Positions 24,847 to 33,999 of a stretch of 64,000 bases of DNA are shown piece after piece (positions within the stretch are counted from its first letter, which is position 1; the number at the start of each line of letters is the position of its first letter). The notes under the pieces are model-generated. The model was not told the DNA's origin. It worked only from the letters and a program-made list of their open reading frames with translations, and made no database searches. Position numbers and translations under genes: made by a program. Source of the DNA: GCA-2731375 sp964590195 (GTDB taxonomy: Bacteria; Pseudomonadota; Alphaproteobacteria; GCA-2731375); NCBI GenBank assembly GCA_964590195.1, contig CAZPWJ010000019.1, forward strand, positions 1 to 64,000, in the 5' to 3' direction.

Positions 24847-26844
24847 ATGTTCAAGAAAATCCTGATCGCCAATCGCGGCGAAATCGCCTGCCGCATCGCG
24901 CGCACCTGCCAACGTCTGGGCATCGCCGCCGCCACCGTGCATTCGGACGCGGACCAGGGCGCCCTGCATGTGCGCGAGGTCGGCGAGTCTGTCCACATCG
25001 GTCCCGCGCCGGCATCCGAAAGCTATCTCAATATTGAGGCCGTGATCGCCGCCGCCAAAGACGTTGGCGCCGATGCCATTCATCCCGGCTATGGCTTTCT
25101 GTCCGAGAATGCCGCCTTTGCCGAAGCTGTCACCGCCGCCGGCATGACCTTCATCGGTCCATCGCCAGATGTATTGCGCCAGTTCGGCGACAAAGCCGCC
25201 GCCAAGGCCGCCGCCGTAGCCGCCGGCGTGGCCGTGGTGCCGGGCAGCAAGGATGCCAGCGACGATCCAGACGCCATCATGGCCGAACTGCAGGCCATGA
25301 CCCTGCCCGTATTGTTGAAGGCGGCAGGCGGCGGCGGCGGCAAGGGCATGCGTGTGGTCACGGACATGGGCGCGGCGGCGGCGGATATCGAGGCCGCCAT
25401 GCGGGAAGGCCGGAATTCATTCGCCGATGGCCGCCTGCTGGTGGAGGAATTCCTGCCCGAGGCACGCCATGTTGAAGTGCAGATCCTGGGCGACGGCCAG
25501 GGCAAGGTGCTGCATCTGCTGGAGCGGGAATGCTCCCTGCAACGGCGACACCAAAAGGTGATCGAGGAGGCGCCGGCCCTCAATCTCTCGCCCGCCCTGC
25601 GCGCGCAATTGCTGGACAGCGCCGTGGCCCTGGGCCGCTCGGTCAGTTATCTGGGCCTGGGCACGGTTGAATTCATCGTCAAGGATGACCGGGCCTATTT
25701 CTTGGAGGTCAATCCCCGCCTGCAGGTGGAGCATCCGGTGACCGAGATGATCACCGGCCTGGACCTGATCGAATTACAGATCCTGGCCGTGGCCGGGCAC
25801 GGTATCGCTCTGGATCGAGACGGCATCAATGCCTCCGGTCATGCGATCGAGGCGCGTATCTATGCCGAGGAGCCTGGCAACGGCTTTATGCCTTCAACGG
25901 GCAGCATTGATCAGTTGTCCCTGCCCCATGATGCCCTGCGCGTTGATACGGGCATCACCGCCGGCATGGCCATCACGCCCTATTATGACCCAATGGTCGC
26001 GAAATTGATCGCCCATGGAAAAGATAGAGCGGCGGCCCTGACCAGGCTTGTCGCCGGGTTGGAGCGTTTTTCAATTTCGGGCGTTGGCGACAACAGCGCC
26101 TTTCTACGCGCCCTCCTGCGCTCGGTGGAGATAAAGACCGGCGCCGGCGATACCGGCCTGATTGACCGCCAGTTAGACACATTGGTGGCTGGGGCTGTCC
26201 CAAATGGCGCCCGCATAGCCATGGCGGCCGCGATTTGGCTTAGCCAGACGCGGCGGCACGGCGGTACGGACATCTGGCAGAACGATGGCTGGCAGACCGG
26301 CTGGCGCCTGGGCGACGGCACCCCGGCCATGGCGAAGGCGCCAATCCTGCAAGCGCGGATCGGCGATGATACATGCGACATCAGTTTTGGCCCGCGTAGC
26401 GCGGATGGCGCCATGCTGATCGGCGTCGACGACAATGATTACCGCCTCGGCGTTGAAGCGCTGGGCGACAATGCCTTCGAGATTACGGCGGACGGGCGCA
26501 GCCGCACGGTCCGAGCCTGGCTGGGGGACGGCTGGATCACCCTGGATGACGGCGGCGACAATTTCACCGCCCAGTTGACGCCCTATCTGGACAGCGCCCG
26601 ACAAGCCGCCTCCGCCGCATTCGGCGGCAGCGTCGAGGCACCGCTCATGGGACAGGTCCTGGCGGTGCAGGCGGAGGTCGGCGACACGGTCGACAAGGGC
26701 GAAGTGCTGGTGGTACTGGAAAGCATGAAGATGGAAATCCGCGTCACCGCACCAGGCGCCGGCACGGTCAAGGCCATCCATTGCCAGGTTGGCGGCAACG
26801 TGGAGCGCGGTGCCGTTATCGTCGAGTTGGAACTGATAGAATAG
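24847..26844 (+). CDS. Acyl-CoA carboxylase alpha subunit (biotin carboxylase plus biotin carrier)
   Basis: This 665-residue subunit carboxylates biotin at the expense of ATP and carries it to the beta subunit. Domains in order are biotin carboxylase (about 1-450, starting MFKKILIANRGEIACRI, with KAAGGGGGKGM in the ATP grasp and F-L-E-V-N-P-R-L-Q-V-E-H), a linker (BT) domain, and biotinyl carrier. The biotinylated lysine is about residue 628 in E-S-M-K-M. The reading frame is open 118 codons upstream, but that part overlaps the beta gene; ATG at 24847 gives the standard family N-terminus. With the beta subunit it forms a complete carboxylase of the methylcrotonyl-CoA carboxylase kind. Confidence 0.93.
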   Translation: MFKKILIANRGEIACRIARTCQRLGIAAATVHSDADQGALHVREVGESVHIGPAPASESYLNIEAVIAAAKDVGADAIHPGYGFLSENAAFAEAVTAAGMTFIGPSPDVLRQFGDKAAAKAAAVAAGVAVVPGSKDASDDPDAIMAELQAMTLPVLLKAAGGGGGKGMRVVTDMGAAAADIEAAMREGRNSFADGRLLVEEFLPEARHVEVQILGDGQGKVLHLLERECSLQRRHQKVIEEAPALNLSPALRAQLLDSAVALGRSVSYLGLGTVEFIVKDDRAYFLEVNPRLQVEHPVTEMITGLDLIELQILAVAGHGIALDRDGINASGHAIEARIYAEEPGNGFMPSTGSIDQLSLPHDALRVDTGITAGMAITPYYDPMVAKLIAHGKDRAAALTRLVAGLERFSISGVGDNSAFLRALLRSVEIKTGAGDTGLIDRQLDTLVAGAVPNGARIAMAAAIWLSQTRRHGGTDIWQNDGWQTGWRLGDGTPAMAKAPILQARIGDDTCDISFGPRSADGAMLIGVDDNDYRLGVEALGDNAFEITADGRSRTVRAWLGDGWITLDDGGDNFTAQLTPYLDSARQAASAAFGGSVEAPLMGQVLAVQAEVGDTVDKGEVLVVLESMKMEIRVTAPGAGTVKAIHCQVGGNVERGAVIVELELIE

Positions 26845-26915
26845 CCTCTTCGCCTTGACCATCGGTAGACTGCCCCCTACCCTCGCCACGCTAGAGCAGA
26901 AGCAGTCGAGGTCGC

Positions 26916-28196
26916 ATGTCAGATAGAAGCGGGGCCACCGCCGTAGCGCTGGAAGATCCCAACGGCGAGGCCCCGAAGGCCGCCTGGCCGGTCCAGGAAC
27001 GCTGGACCATCGGCCTGATTAGCGCCGGGCATTATCTTAGCCATTTCTACGGCCTGGCCCTGCCGCCATTGTTCCCGCTGCTAAAAGCGGAATTCGGGGT
27101 CAGCTATATGGAGCTGGGCCTGGCCATGACCGCCTATGCCTTCCTAGGCGGCATCGTGCAGGCGCCCGTGGGCTTTCTGGTCGACCGCCTGGGCCCGCGC
27201 CGGGTATTGCTGGCGGGACTTGGTGTGATGGCGGCCTCTATTCTGTTGATGGGTTTTGCCAGCCATTACTGGATGTTGCTGGTTCTTGCCGTGCTGGCGG
27301 GTCTGGGCAACAGCGTTTTTCATCCCGCCGATTACGCCATTCTATCTGGCTCGATCAATGACAAACGGCTGGGCCGCGCCTATTCAGTACATACTTTTTC
27401 GGGCTTCCTGGGCGGCGCCTGCGCGCCGGTGGCCATATTGGCCCTGGCGGGACTGACCGATTGGCGCACCGCACTGATTGTTTCCGGTTTGGCGGGGCTA
27501 ATCGTTCTGGCGGCGATGGCATGGCGCTATGACGTCCTGGGCGGTGAAAACGAAGCTGATGGTACAAGTCCCGCCGATACCGCGCCCGCAACGGACGCCG
27601 GACTCACACAGAGAGGTCTGCGGTTGCTGCTTACGGCGCCGGTGCTGCTGTTTCTTGGATTCAACATCCTGTACGGCATGGCCACCGGTGGTTTGCTGGC
27701 ATTCACGGTCAGCGCCCTGATGAATTTGCACGGCCTGGCCCTCGATCTGGCCAGCGGCGCCCTGACCGGGCATCTGTTCGGCGTGGTCGGCGGAATTTTA
27801 TTGGCCGGCATCATCGCCGACCGATACCCGCGGCATCATGTCACCGCCGCCGGCGCCATGCTGCTGGCGGCAGCGGCGACGGTGCTGCCAGCACTCGTGA
27901 GCCCAGGCGGGGTAGCCTTGATTGTCATCATGATCGTCAGCGGCATCGGCCTGGGCGCGGTTTTGCCGCCCCGTGACTTGATGGTCCGTGCCCTGACCCC
28001 GCCGGGTGAAACCGGCAAGGTCTTCGGTTTTGTCTTTGTCGGTTATTCGGTTGGTATCAGCGTCGTGTCGGTGCTGTTCGGCTGGCTGCTGGACGGCGGC
28101 ATGCCGGCCATGGTTTTCCTGATATCCGCCGCCTTCGCGATCCTGGCCCTGCTGGCGATCACCGCCGCGCATGCCCTGACGCCGCGACATGACTAG
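26916..28196 (+). CDS. MFS transporter (Fsr-like)
   Basis: This 426-residue major facilitator protein has about 12 hydrophobic helices and a central cytoplasmic loop near residues 205-230. The first half contains the motif A-like segment G-F-L-V-D-R-L-G-P-R-R and the N-S-V-F-H-P-A-D-Y motif typical of fosmidomycin-resistance-type (Fsr) and related transporters. The N-terminal 30 residues are hydrophilic. It starts 71 bases after the carboxylase alpha gene on the same strand, so it might export or import the acid handled by the catabolic cluster. That link rests on position only. A strong hairpin terminator lies just after its stop. Confidence 0.85.
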   Translation: MSDRSGATAVALEDPNGEAPKAAWPVQERWTIGLISAGHYLSHFYGLALPPLFPLLKAEFGVSYMELGLAMTAYAFLGGIVQAPVGFLVDRLGPRRVLLAGLGVMAASILLMGFASHYWMLLVLAVLAGLGNSVFHPADYAILSGSINDKRLGRAYSVHTFSGFLGGACAPVAILALAGLTDWRTALIVSGLAGLIVLAAMAWRYDVLGGENEADGTSPADTAPATDAGLTQRGLRLLLTAPVLLFLGFNILYGMATGGLLAFTVSALMNLHGLALDLASGALTGHLFGVVGGILLAGIIADRYPRHHVTAAGAMLLAAAATVLPALVSPGGVALIVIMIVSGIGLGAVLPPRDLMVRALTPPGETGKVFGFVFVGYSVGISVVSVLFGWLLDGGMPAMVFLISAAFAILALLAITAAHALTPRHD

Positions 28197-28200
28197 AACA

Positions 28201-28229
28201 TCCAGGCCCGGAGACGATCCGGGCCTGGA
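28201..28229. terminator. Probable bidirectional terminator between MFS gene and clpB
   Basis: A perfect 12-base stem (28201-28212 with 28218-28229, sequence TCCAGGCCCGGA and its complement) closes a 5-base loop. It lies 4 bases after the MFS stop and 17 bases after the clpB stop on the other strand. Neither side has a long T-tract, so efficiency is uncertain. Confidence 0.6.
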
Positions 28230-28246
28230 CATCAATTAATAGTGCC

Positions 28247-30847
28247 TTACGCCGCTTCAATCAGGCGGTCGTTGATGGTCAGGCCGTCGGCGGTGGCGGA
28301 AACGTTGAGGGTTTCGCCGTCAGCGATGGCGCCTTCCAGGATCAGATTGGCCAGCGGGTTTTGCAGCTGCCGCTGGATTGCCCGCTTCAGGGGCCGGGCG
28401 CCATAGACGGGGTCATAACCGGCCTTGGCCAGCCAATCCCGGGCCGCTGCATCCAGGGACAGTTCAAGCTGTCGATCCGCCAGCAAGGCCGCCAAATGGC
28501 GCAGCTGAATATCCACGATGCCGCCCATATGTTCGCGGGCCAGGCGGTGGAACAGGATGATCTCGTCCAGGCGATTGAGGAATTCCGGCCGGAAATGATG
28601 CTGCACCATGGCCATAACCTCGCCACGGGCGCTCTCGGAATCCTCACCATCAGCCAGAGCAGCCAGATGCTCCGAGCCCAGGTTCGAGGTCAGAACGATG
28701 ATGGTATTGGTGAAATCCACCGTACGGCCCTGGCCATCGGTCATGCGGCCATCGTCCAGCACCTGCAGCAGCACGTTGAAGACATCCTGGTGGGCCTTTT
28801 CCACCTCGTCGAACAACACCACCTGATAGGGCCGGCGCCGCACCGCCTCGGTCAGGGCGCCGCCTTCGTCATAGCCAACGTATCCGGGCGGTGCGCCGAT
28901 CAGGCGTGCCACGGCATGTTTCTCCATATATTCCGACATATCGATGCGGGTCATGGCGGCTTCGTCATCGAACAGGAATTCCGCCAGGGCCTTGCACAAT
29001 TCGGTCTTGCCCACGCCGGTTGGTCCAAGGAACAGGAACGACCCGATTGGCCGGGATGGATCCTGCAACCCGGCACGGGCCCGGCGCACGGCGTTGGAGA
29101 CGGCGGACAACGCCTCTTCCTGGCCGATTACCCGGCTGCCAAGGCGCTGTTCCATCGCCAGCAGTTTGTCCCGTTCTCCGGCCAGCATCTTTTCCACCGG
29201 AATACCGGTCCAGCGGGCCACGACGGCGGCGATATCCTCTTCACCCACGACCTCGCGCAGCATCGCGCCATTGCCGTTATTGCCAACGGCCTCGGCCTCT
29301 TCAATGCGCTTGATCAGATCCGGAATGACGCCGTAGGTCAGCTCGGACGCCTTGCCCAGATCGCCCTGTCGTTGCGCGGTCTCGGCCTCCAGGCGGGCAT
29401 GGTCGAGCTGTTCCTTCAGCTCCTGCGCCTCGCCCAATTTATCCTTTTCGCCCTGCCAGGCCGCCGTCAAGGCGGTCGAGCGTTCTTCCAAGTCCGCCAA
29501 CTCACCCTCCAGCTTCTCCAGCCGGTCGCGGGAGGCGTCGTCTTCCTCTTTCTTCAGGGCTTCACGCTCGATCTTCATCTGGATGATGCGCCGGTCCAGC
29601 TCGTCAATTTCCTCGGGCTTGGAATCCATTTCCATGCGAATACGGCTGGCCGCCTCATCCATCAGATCGATGGCCTTGTCAGGCAAGAAACGGTCGGTGA
29701 TATAGCGGTTCGAAAGGGTCGCCGCCGCCACCAGGGCACCGTCCGAGATACGCACGCCATGATGCAGCTCGTACTTCTCGTTCAGACCGCGCAGAATGGA
29801 AATGGTGTCTTCCACCGTAGGTTCCAGCACCATGACGGGTTGGAAACGCCGCGCCAGGGCGGCGTCTTTTTCAATATGCTTGCGGTATTCATCCAACGTG
29901 GTGGCGCCAACGCAATGCAATTCGCCCCGCGCCAGGGCCGGTTTCAACAGGTTGGAGGCATCCATGGAGCCCTCCGCCGCACCGGCGCCGACCAGGGTAT
30001 GCAATTCGTCAATGAACAGGACGATTTCGCCCTCGGCCGACTCGACTTCGGCCAACACTGCTTTCAGCCGCTCCTCGAACTCGCCACGGAACTTAGCGCC
30101 CGCGATCAGGGCGCCGAGATCAAGCACCAGCAGGCTTTTGTTCTGCAGGCTTTCGGGCACATCGCCATTCATGATGCGAATGGCCAGGCCCTCGACAATC
30201 GCCGTTTTGCCCACACCTGGTTCGCCGATCAACACCGGATTGTTCTTGGTCCGCCGCGAAAGTACCTGCACGGTGCGGCGGATTTCCTCGTCCCGGCCAA
30301 TCACCGGATCCAGCCGGCCCTCGCGCGCTGCCTCGGTCAGGTCGCGGGCATATTTCTTCAGGGCATCGTAGGCATTTTCCGCCGTCGCGCTGTCCGCCGT
30401 GCGGCCCTTGCGCAGATCATTGATGGCGGTATTGAGATTCTGCGGCGTCACGCCGGCTTTTTCCAGGACCGTAACGGCGGGCGTGGAGGTCGCCAGCGCG
30501 AGGGCCAGCAGCAGCCGCTCGGCGGTAACGAAACTGTCGCCTGCCTTTTCGGCGACTTGCTCGGCGGCTTCGAACAGGCGGGTCATTTCAGGCGCCATAT
30601 ACAATTGCCCTGCACCGCTGCCCTCGACCTTGGGCATCTTATCCAGGTTGGCTTCATTGGCGCTGCGCGCCGCTTTCACATCACCACCCGCCGCCGCGAT
30701 CAACGAGGCAGCCATGCCTTCCTCGTCATCAAGCAGAACCTTGAGCAGATGTTGCGGGGTGAATTGCTGATGGCCGGATCTTTGAGCCAGAGTCTGCGCC
30801 GCTTGCACGAAACCGCGGCTGCGTTCGGTATACTTTTCGAAATCCAT
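28247..30847 (-). CDS. clpB: ATP-dependent disaggregase ClpB
   Basis: This 866-residue hexameric AAA+ chaperone pulls polypeptides out of aggregates together with DnaK. Domains in order are the N domain (1-145), AAA-1 with Walker A GEPGVGKT (K214), the coiled-coil M domain (about 400-520, with Q/E/K/L-rich stretches), and AAA-2 with Walker A GPTGVGKT (K614) and Walker B VVLFDEVEKAH. The M domain separates ClpB from ClpA and ClpC. GGAG is present upstream of the ATG. The 225-base gap upstream, shared with the divergent MOSC gene, has an inverted repeat (30976-30983 with 31011-31018). I could not find a convincing heat-shock sigma-32 promoter. Confidence 0.97.
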   Translation of the reverse strand: MDFEKYTERSRGFVQAAQTLAQRSGHQQFTPQHLLKVLLDDEEGMAASLIAAAGGDVKAARSANEANLDKMPKVEGSGAGQLYMAPEMTRLFEAAEQVAEKAGDSFVTAERLLLALALATSTPAVTVLEKAGVTPQNLNTAINDLRKGRTADSATAENAYDALKKYARDLTEAAREGRLDPVIGRDEEIRRTVQVLSRRTKNNPVLIGEPGVGKTAIVEGLAIRIMNGDVPESLQNKSLLVLDLGALIAGAKFRGEFEERLKAVLAEVESAEGEIVLFIDELHTLVGAGAAEGSMDASNLLKPALARGELHCVGATTLDEYRKHIEKDAALARRFQPVMVLEPTVEDTISILRGLNEKYELHHGVRISDGALVAAATLSNRYITDRFLPDKAIDLMDEAASRIRMEMDSKPEEIDELDRRIIQMKIEREALKKEEDDASRDRLEKLEGELADLEERSTALTAAWQGEKDKLGEAQELKEQLDHARLEAETAQRQGDLGKASELTYGVIPDLIKRIEEAEAVGNNGNGAMLREVVGEEDIAAVVARWTGIPVEKMLAGERDKLLAMEQRLGSRVIGQEEALSAVSNAVRRARAGLQDPSRPIGSFLFLGPTGVGKTELCKALAEFLFDDEAAMTRIDMSEYMEKHAVARLIGAPPGYVGYDEGGALTEAVRRRPYQVVLFDEVEKAHQDVFNVLLQVLDDGRMTDGQGRTVDFTNTIIVLTSNLGSEHLAALADGEDSESARGEVMAMVQHHFRPEFLNRLDEIILFHRLAREHMGGIVDIQLRHLAALLADRQLELSLDAAARDWLAKAGYDPVYGARPLKRAIQRQLQNPLANLILEGAIADGETLNVSATADGLTINDRLIEAA

Positions 30848-31072
30848 TTTTTACATCTCCGTTCAAGCACGCCTTGGGGCAGCTCCCAACGTACACCCCG
30901 CAGAAATTGGAACATACAATCGGCAAGCCTGCCATCAACGCCTTGCAGTCAATGCCCGGTCCTTCTATGAAGCAACCACGGCAGTCCATAACATAGTCTG
31001 AATATGGTGTTGCCGTGGCGCAACACAAGTCCCTATCGCGTTGCAAAACAACAGTTTTTATTTGAGAAAAAT

Positions 31073-31846
31073 ATGAGCCGTATCGCCCAAATCTACCGTT
31101 ATCCGGTTAAGGGTTTAAGCCCGGAGCCAATGTCCAAGGCGGAACTGTCGCCGGGCCGGGCCATTCCGTTGGACCGAGCCTTTGCCCTGGCCCATGGTTC
31201 GACCCAGTTTGATGCCGTCAATCCGAAATTTCTGCCCAAGAGCAAATTCCTGATGCTGGCGCGGAACGAGCGTCTGGCCGCACTGCGTTGCCGCTATCAT
31301 GATGAAAGCCAGGAATTGATTATCGAGCGCGAAGGCAAGCAGGTGGCCCGCGGCCGTCTCGACATGCCCGTGGGGCGGCAGATGATCGAACAGTTCTTCG
31401 CCGCTTACATGGGCGACGAAGTCCGCGGCAGCCCGAAATTGCTGCGCGCGCGCAATCATACTTTTTCCGACATGCCGCGCCATTGCATCTCGTTGATCAA
31501 TATCTCCAGCCTGCGAGAGTTGGAACGGGTGATGAAGACGCACCTGGATCCGTTACGCTTTCGTGCCAATCTGTATTTTGATACCGGCCTGCCGTGGCAA
31601 GAGTTCGATTGGTGCGAGGAAGGCGGCGGCGCTGACATCAAGATTGGCGACGAAGTCGTGGTTCGGGCCTTTTCGAGAACCCAGCGCTGTGCCGCCACAA
31701 ATGTGAACCTGGAAAACGCCACCCGGGACGCCAACATACCGCTGCAACTGGAACAGGCCTTCGGCCATGCGGATATGGGTATCTACCTCGAAGTCATCCA
31801 GGGCGGCACCATCAAGCCCGGCGACGCGGTGATACCGGCGGAATAA
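31073..31846 (+). CDS. MOSC domain protein (YcbX-like)
   Basis: This 257-residue protein starts with a MOSC N-terminal beta-barrel (I-A-Q-I-Y-R-Y-P-V-K-G-L, then D-R-A-F-A-L, then P-K-F-L-P-K-S-K-F-L) and continues into a MOSC domain. The likely molybdenum cofactor ligand is the cysteine in R-C-A-A-T-N-V-N, and G-G-x-I-K-P-G-D appears near the end. Such proteins reduce N-hydroxylated compounds (YcbX, mARC) or transfer sulfur. No ferredoxin domain is attached, so an external electron donor would be needed. ATG at 31073 is chosen because it gives the family N-terminus; an in-frame start at 31004 is less likely. It is divergent from clpB and convergent with the DUF4167 gene, 12 bases away. Confidence 0.85.
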   Translation: MSRIAQIYRYPVKGLSPEPMSKAELSPGRAIPLDRAFALAHGSTQFDAVNPKFLPKSKFLMLARNERLAALRCRYHDESQELIIEREGKQVARGRLDMPVGRQMIEQFFAAYMGDEVRGSPKLLRARNHTFSDMPRHCISLINISSLRELERVMKTHLDPLRFRANLYFDTGLPWQEFDWCEEGGGADIKIGDEVVVRAFSRTQRCAATNVNLENATRDANIPLQLEQAFGHADMGIYLEVIQGGTIKPGDAVIPAE

Positions 31847-31858
31847 GTCAGACTGACG

Positions 31859-32749
31859 TTAGTTAGACTCCGCATCCTCGGTGACAGCGGCAACCGACGG
31901 CGCCGGCGTTTCGCTCTCCACCACCACCGCTTCGGGCGCGGCTTCGAGGTCTGCTTCAGGTGCCGGCGTTTCGGCGGCTTCCGGCGCCTGTACCGGGCGG
32001 CGGCGGCGTGATTGCCTGCGGGGCGCGGCCTCTGCCGTATCCGCACCATCACTATCCTGATTATCCTTCTTTGGCCGGCCCCGGCCCCGGCCATTGGCGC
32101 CGCGCGCCTTGCGGCCACTTTCCGACATGGCCGCCAATTCCGCCGGGTTCATGGGCGCGGAACGCTGCTCCTCACCATCAACGACACGCGCCTCCTCGAC
32201 GAACGACGTTGGCTCCACTTCCGCGCCGGCATCTTGCACCGTGTCCGTGTCCGTGCCCGAGCCCGAGCCCGAGCTTGTGCCCGTGCCCGCACTCGTATCC
32301 ACGTTCAACGTGGCATCGTCATCCAGGCTTTCCGTGGCTGCGACGACTTTCGCCTCCTCCACCGGTGCGCCTTCTTCTCCACTGGGTTTTCTGCCATCAC
32401 CCTCGGCGGCGGCATTATCATTGCCGCGGCCGCCGCGGGACTGCTGCCCCCGGCCCCGGTTGTCGCGCTGCTGCTCACCCTCGCCAGCCTGTTGCTGCTG
32501 CTGTTTGGTGGCCTGCATCAGGCGGTAATAATGCTCGGCGTGCTGAAAGAAATTCTCCGCCGCCACGCGATCACCGGACAACACCGCATCGCGGCCCAAG
32601 GCCATGTATTTGTCATACACCGCCGACGCGGTACCCCGGACTTTTATGTCCGGTCCGCTGCTGTCGTAGCTTCGATTTGGGGAGTTGTTAAACCCCCTGC
32701 GACCGCTGGGACGGCCACGTCCCCTTCTTTGGGGTCCGCTCTGTCTCAT
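31859..32749 (-). CDS. DUF4167 domain protein
   Basis: This 296-residue protein has an N-terminal DUF4167 domain (about residues 1-80). A basic arginine/glycine-rich start (RRGRGRPSGRRGF) is followed by the conserved helical part D-I-K-V-R-G-T-A-x-x-V-Y-D-K-Y, then GRDAVLSGDRVAAENFFQHAEHYYRLM. The rest is disordered, rich in E, A, G, S and T. The family is characteristic of Alphaproteobacteria and its function is not known; the basic start could bind nucleic acid. A hexamer-repeat tract encodes GTGTSSGSGSGTDTDT. The gene follows prmC on the same strand after an unusually long 350-base gap. Confidence 0.88.
   Translation of the reverse strand: MRQSGPQRRGRGRPSGRRGFNNSPNRSYDSSGPDIKVRGTASAVYDKYMALGRDAVLSGDRVAAENFFQHAEHYYRLMQATKQQQQQAGEGEQQRDNRGRGQQSRGGRGNDNAAAEGDGRKPSGEEGAPVEEAKVVAATESLDDDATLNVDTSAGTGTSSGSGSGTDTDTVQDAGAEVEPTSFVEEARVVDGEEQRSAPMNPAELAAMSESGRKARGANGRGRGRPKKDNQDSDGADTAEAAPRRQSRRRRPVQAPEAAETPAPEADLEAAPEAVVVESETPAPSVAAVTEDAESN
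32241..32288. repeat. Hexanucleotide tandem tract inside the DUF4167 gene
   Basis: Eight consecutive degenerate 6-base units of the pattern G-T/A-G-C/T-C/T-C/T are seen on the plus strand. They encode the Gly/Ser/Thr/Asp repeat of the disordered tail. The period is a multiple of three, so slippage would change length without breaking the frame. Confidence 0.7.
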
Positions 32750-33099
32750 AGCACCGTCTTGAGTTGTGTCTACAATTCGAACGCCAATTCAAGGTTCCCA
32801 AGGTCGATATATCGGACCGCTGGTTTTACCCCAACCCTGCCGTTGTATCGCCAACGGCGGATCTTTCGCCAATATCTTCAATCGAAGTTAGACACGCCGT
32901 TTGCTTTCAGGTTGTCTGTATTTTGCCGGCCTAGCTAATTGGCCTCAGATTTCCAGACTGCAATGTGGGTATGTCTCTTGGGAACCGCCCGTCCCGTCAC
33001 GACAGTGTTCCTACTGATCGCGATGGCCGTTCCTTGCCGTTCGCTGACGAACCTAGCCCCTGGCGGCACAAAAACCAACCCTTTTTTTAAACAACGCTG
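32750..33099. other. 350-base gap between prmC and the DUF4167 gene
   Basis: No gene is supported; the plus-strand open frame here runs on antisense into prmC. An inverted repeat with 7-base arms (GCCGTTG at 32840-32846 and CAACGGC at 32853-32859) and a 5-base hairpin (GTTCG/CGAAC near 33040) are present. On the minus strand, TTGGGG followed after 17 bases by TATATC is a weak candidate promoter for the DUF4167 gene, which would then have a leader of roughly 60 bases. A poly-A/T run near 33086 lies just past prmC but has no stem before it. Confidence 0.4.
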
Positions 33100-33999
33100 T
33101 TATACCGGGACGGATACAACCAGACAGCGTTCCACACCGGCCAGATCGGCATGGCAACTTTCAACGGTCATGCCGGCCAGCATTATGATCTGTTCCAGGT
33201 CCGAAGTCTGTCCTTGGCCACACTCCAGCACCGCCCGCCCGCCAGGCCGCAGCAGCCGGCGCAGATCCGGCACCAAGGCGCGGTAGGCCGCCAGGCCGTC
33301 GCCGCCGCCATCCAGTGCCAGGGCTGGATCATGACAACGCACTTCCGGTTCCAGGCCGGCCATATCGGCGGTTGCAATATAGGGTGGATTGGCGACGATC
33401 ATATCAAAACGCCCCGCTGGGCCCCCAGAAAGGCCTCCTGCTAGGCCCGTTGCCCAATCGCCAACCATGAAACAGGCCCGCCCAGAAAGATCCAAGGCGC
33501 GGGCATTCTGGCGGGCCTGGCGGGCGGCGGCGGGAGATATATCGACGCCAAGGCCATGGGCCCGCGGCCGCTCCACTAAAAGAGCCAGCAGCAGGCAGCC
33601 CGAACCGGTGCCGAAATCCACGATCTCATAAGGCGCATTTTCATCAGGCAGATGTGCCAGCGCCGCCTCGACAATGGTTTCGCTATCGGGGCGCGGGTCG
33701 AGCACCGCCGGCCCGATGCTCAGATCCAGGCTCCAAAATTCCCGCCGGCCCAGCAGACGTGAAACCGGCTGGCGCGCGGCACGGGCCATGATCAATTTGG
33801 CAAATGCCCTGGTTTCGGCTCCGTTCAGCCGCCGTTCGGCATCGCGGATCAGGGTTAGACGGTCGCCGCCGATCGCGTGCGCCAACATAAGCCCAGCATC
33901 CAGCATGGCATTCTCGACGCCAGCCTCCCGTAATTTTCGGCCAGCCGCCGCCAAGGCCTGGCGCAAGGTCAAATCTGAGGGAAAACCGCTAGAGCGCAT
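33100..33999 (-). CDS. prmC: Peptide chain release factor N5-glutamine methyltransferase PrmC
   Basis: This 299-residue SAM-dependent enzyme methylates the glutamine of the GGQ motif in RF1 and RF2. The N-terminal helical domain is followed by the Rossmann domain with V-D-F-G-T-G-S-G-C-L-L-L-A-L and the catalytic NPPY motif (IVANPPYI). The neighbour prfA encodes its substrate, the usual pairing. The predicted ATG at 33997-33999 lies inside the palindromic repeat that fills the 56-base gap to prfA, and no clear Shine-Dalgarno sequence precedes it. The first eight residues (MRSSGFPS) may therefore not be native. A start at a TTG codon nearer T-L-R-Q-A-L is possible. Confidence 0.93.
   Translation of the reverse strand: MRSSGFPSDLTLRQALAAAGRKLREAGVENAMLDAGLMLAHAIGGDRLTLIRDAERRLNGAETRAFAKLIMARAARQPVSRLLGRREFWSLDLSIGPAVLDPRPDSETIVEAALAHLPDENAPYEIVDFGTGSGCLLLALLVERPRAHGLGVDISPAAARQARQNARALDLSGRACFMVGDWATGLAGGLSGGPAGRFDMIVANPPYIATADMAGLEPEVRCHDPALALDGGGDGLAAYRALVPDLRRLLRPGGRAVLECGQGQTSDLEQIIMLAGMTVESCHADLAGVERCLVVSVPV

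Noticed and set aside
28361..30970. An 869-codon open frame on the plus strand opposite clpB
   Set aside because: It mirrors clpB codon by codon in a GC-rich gene. The protein is rich in H, Q, R and G with no recognisable domain, whereas ClpB is unmistakable.
32939..33286. A 115-codon plus-strand ORF in and beyond the prmC-DUF4167 gap
   Set aside because: Two thirds of it runs antisense to prmC, it has no ribosome site, and its composition is not protein-like.
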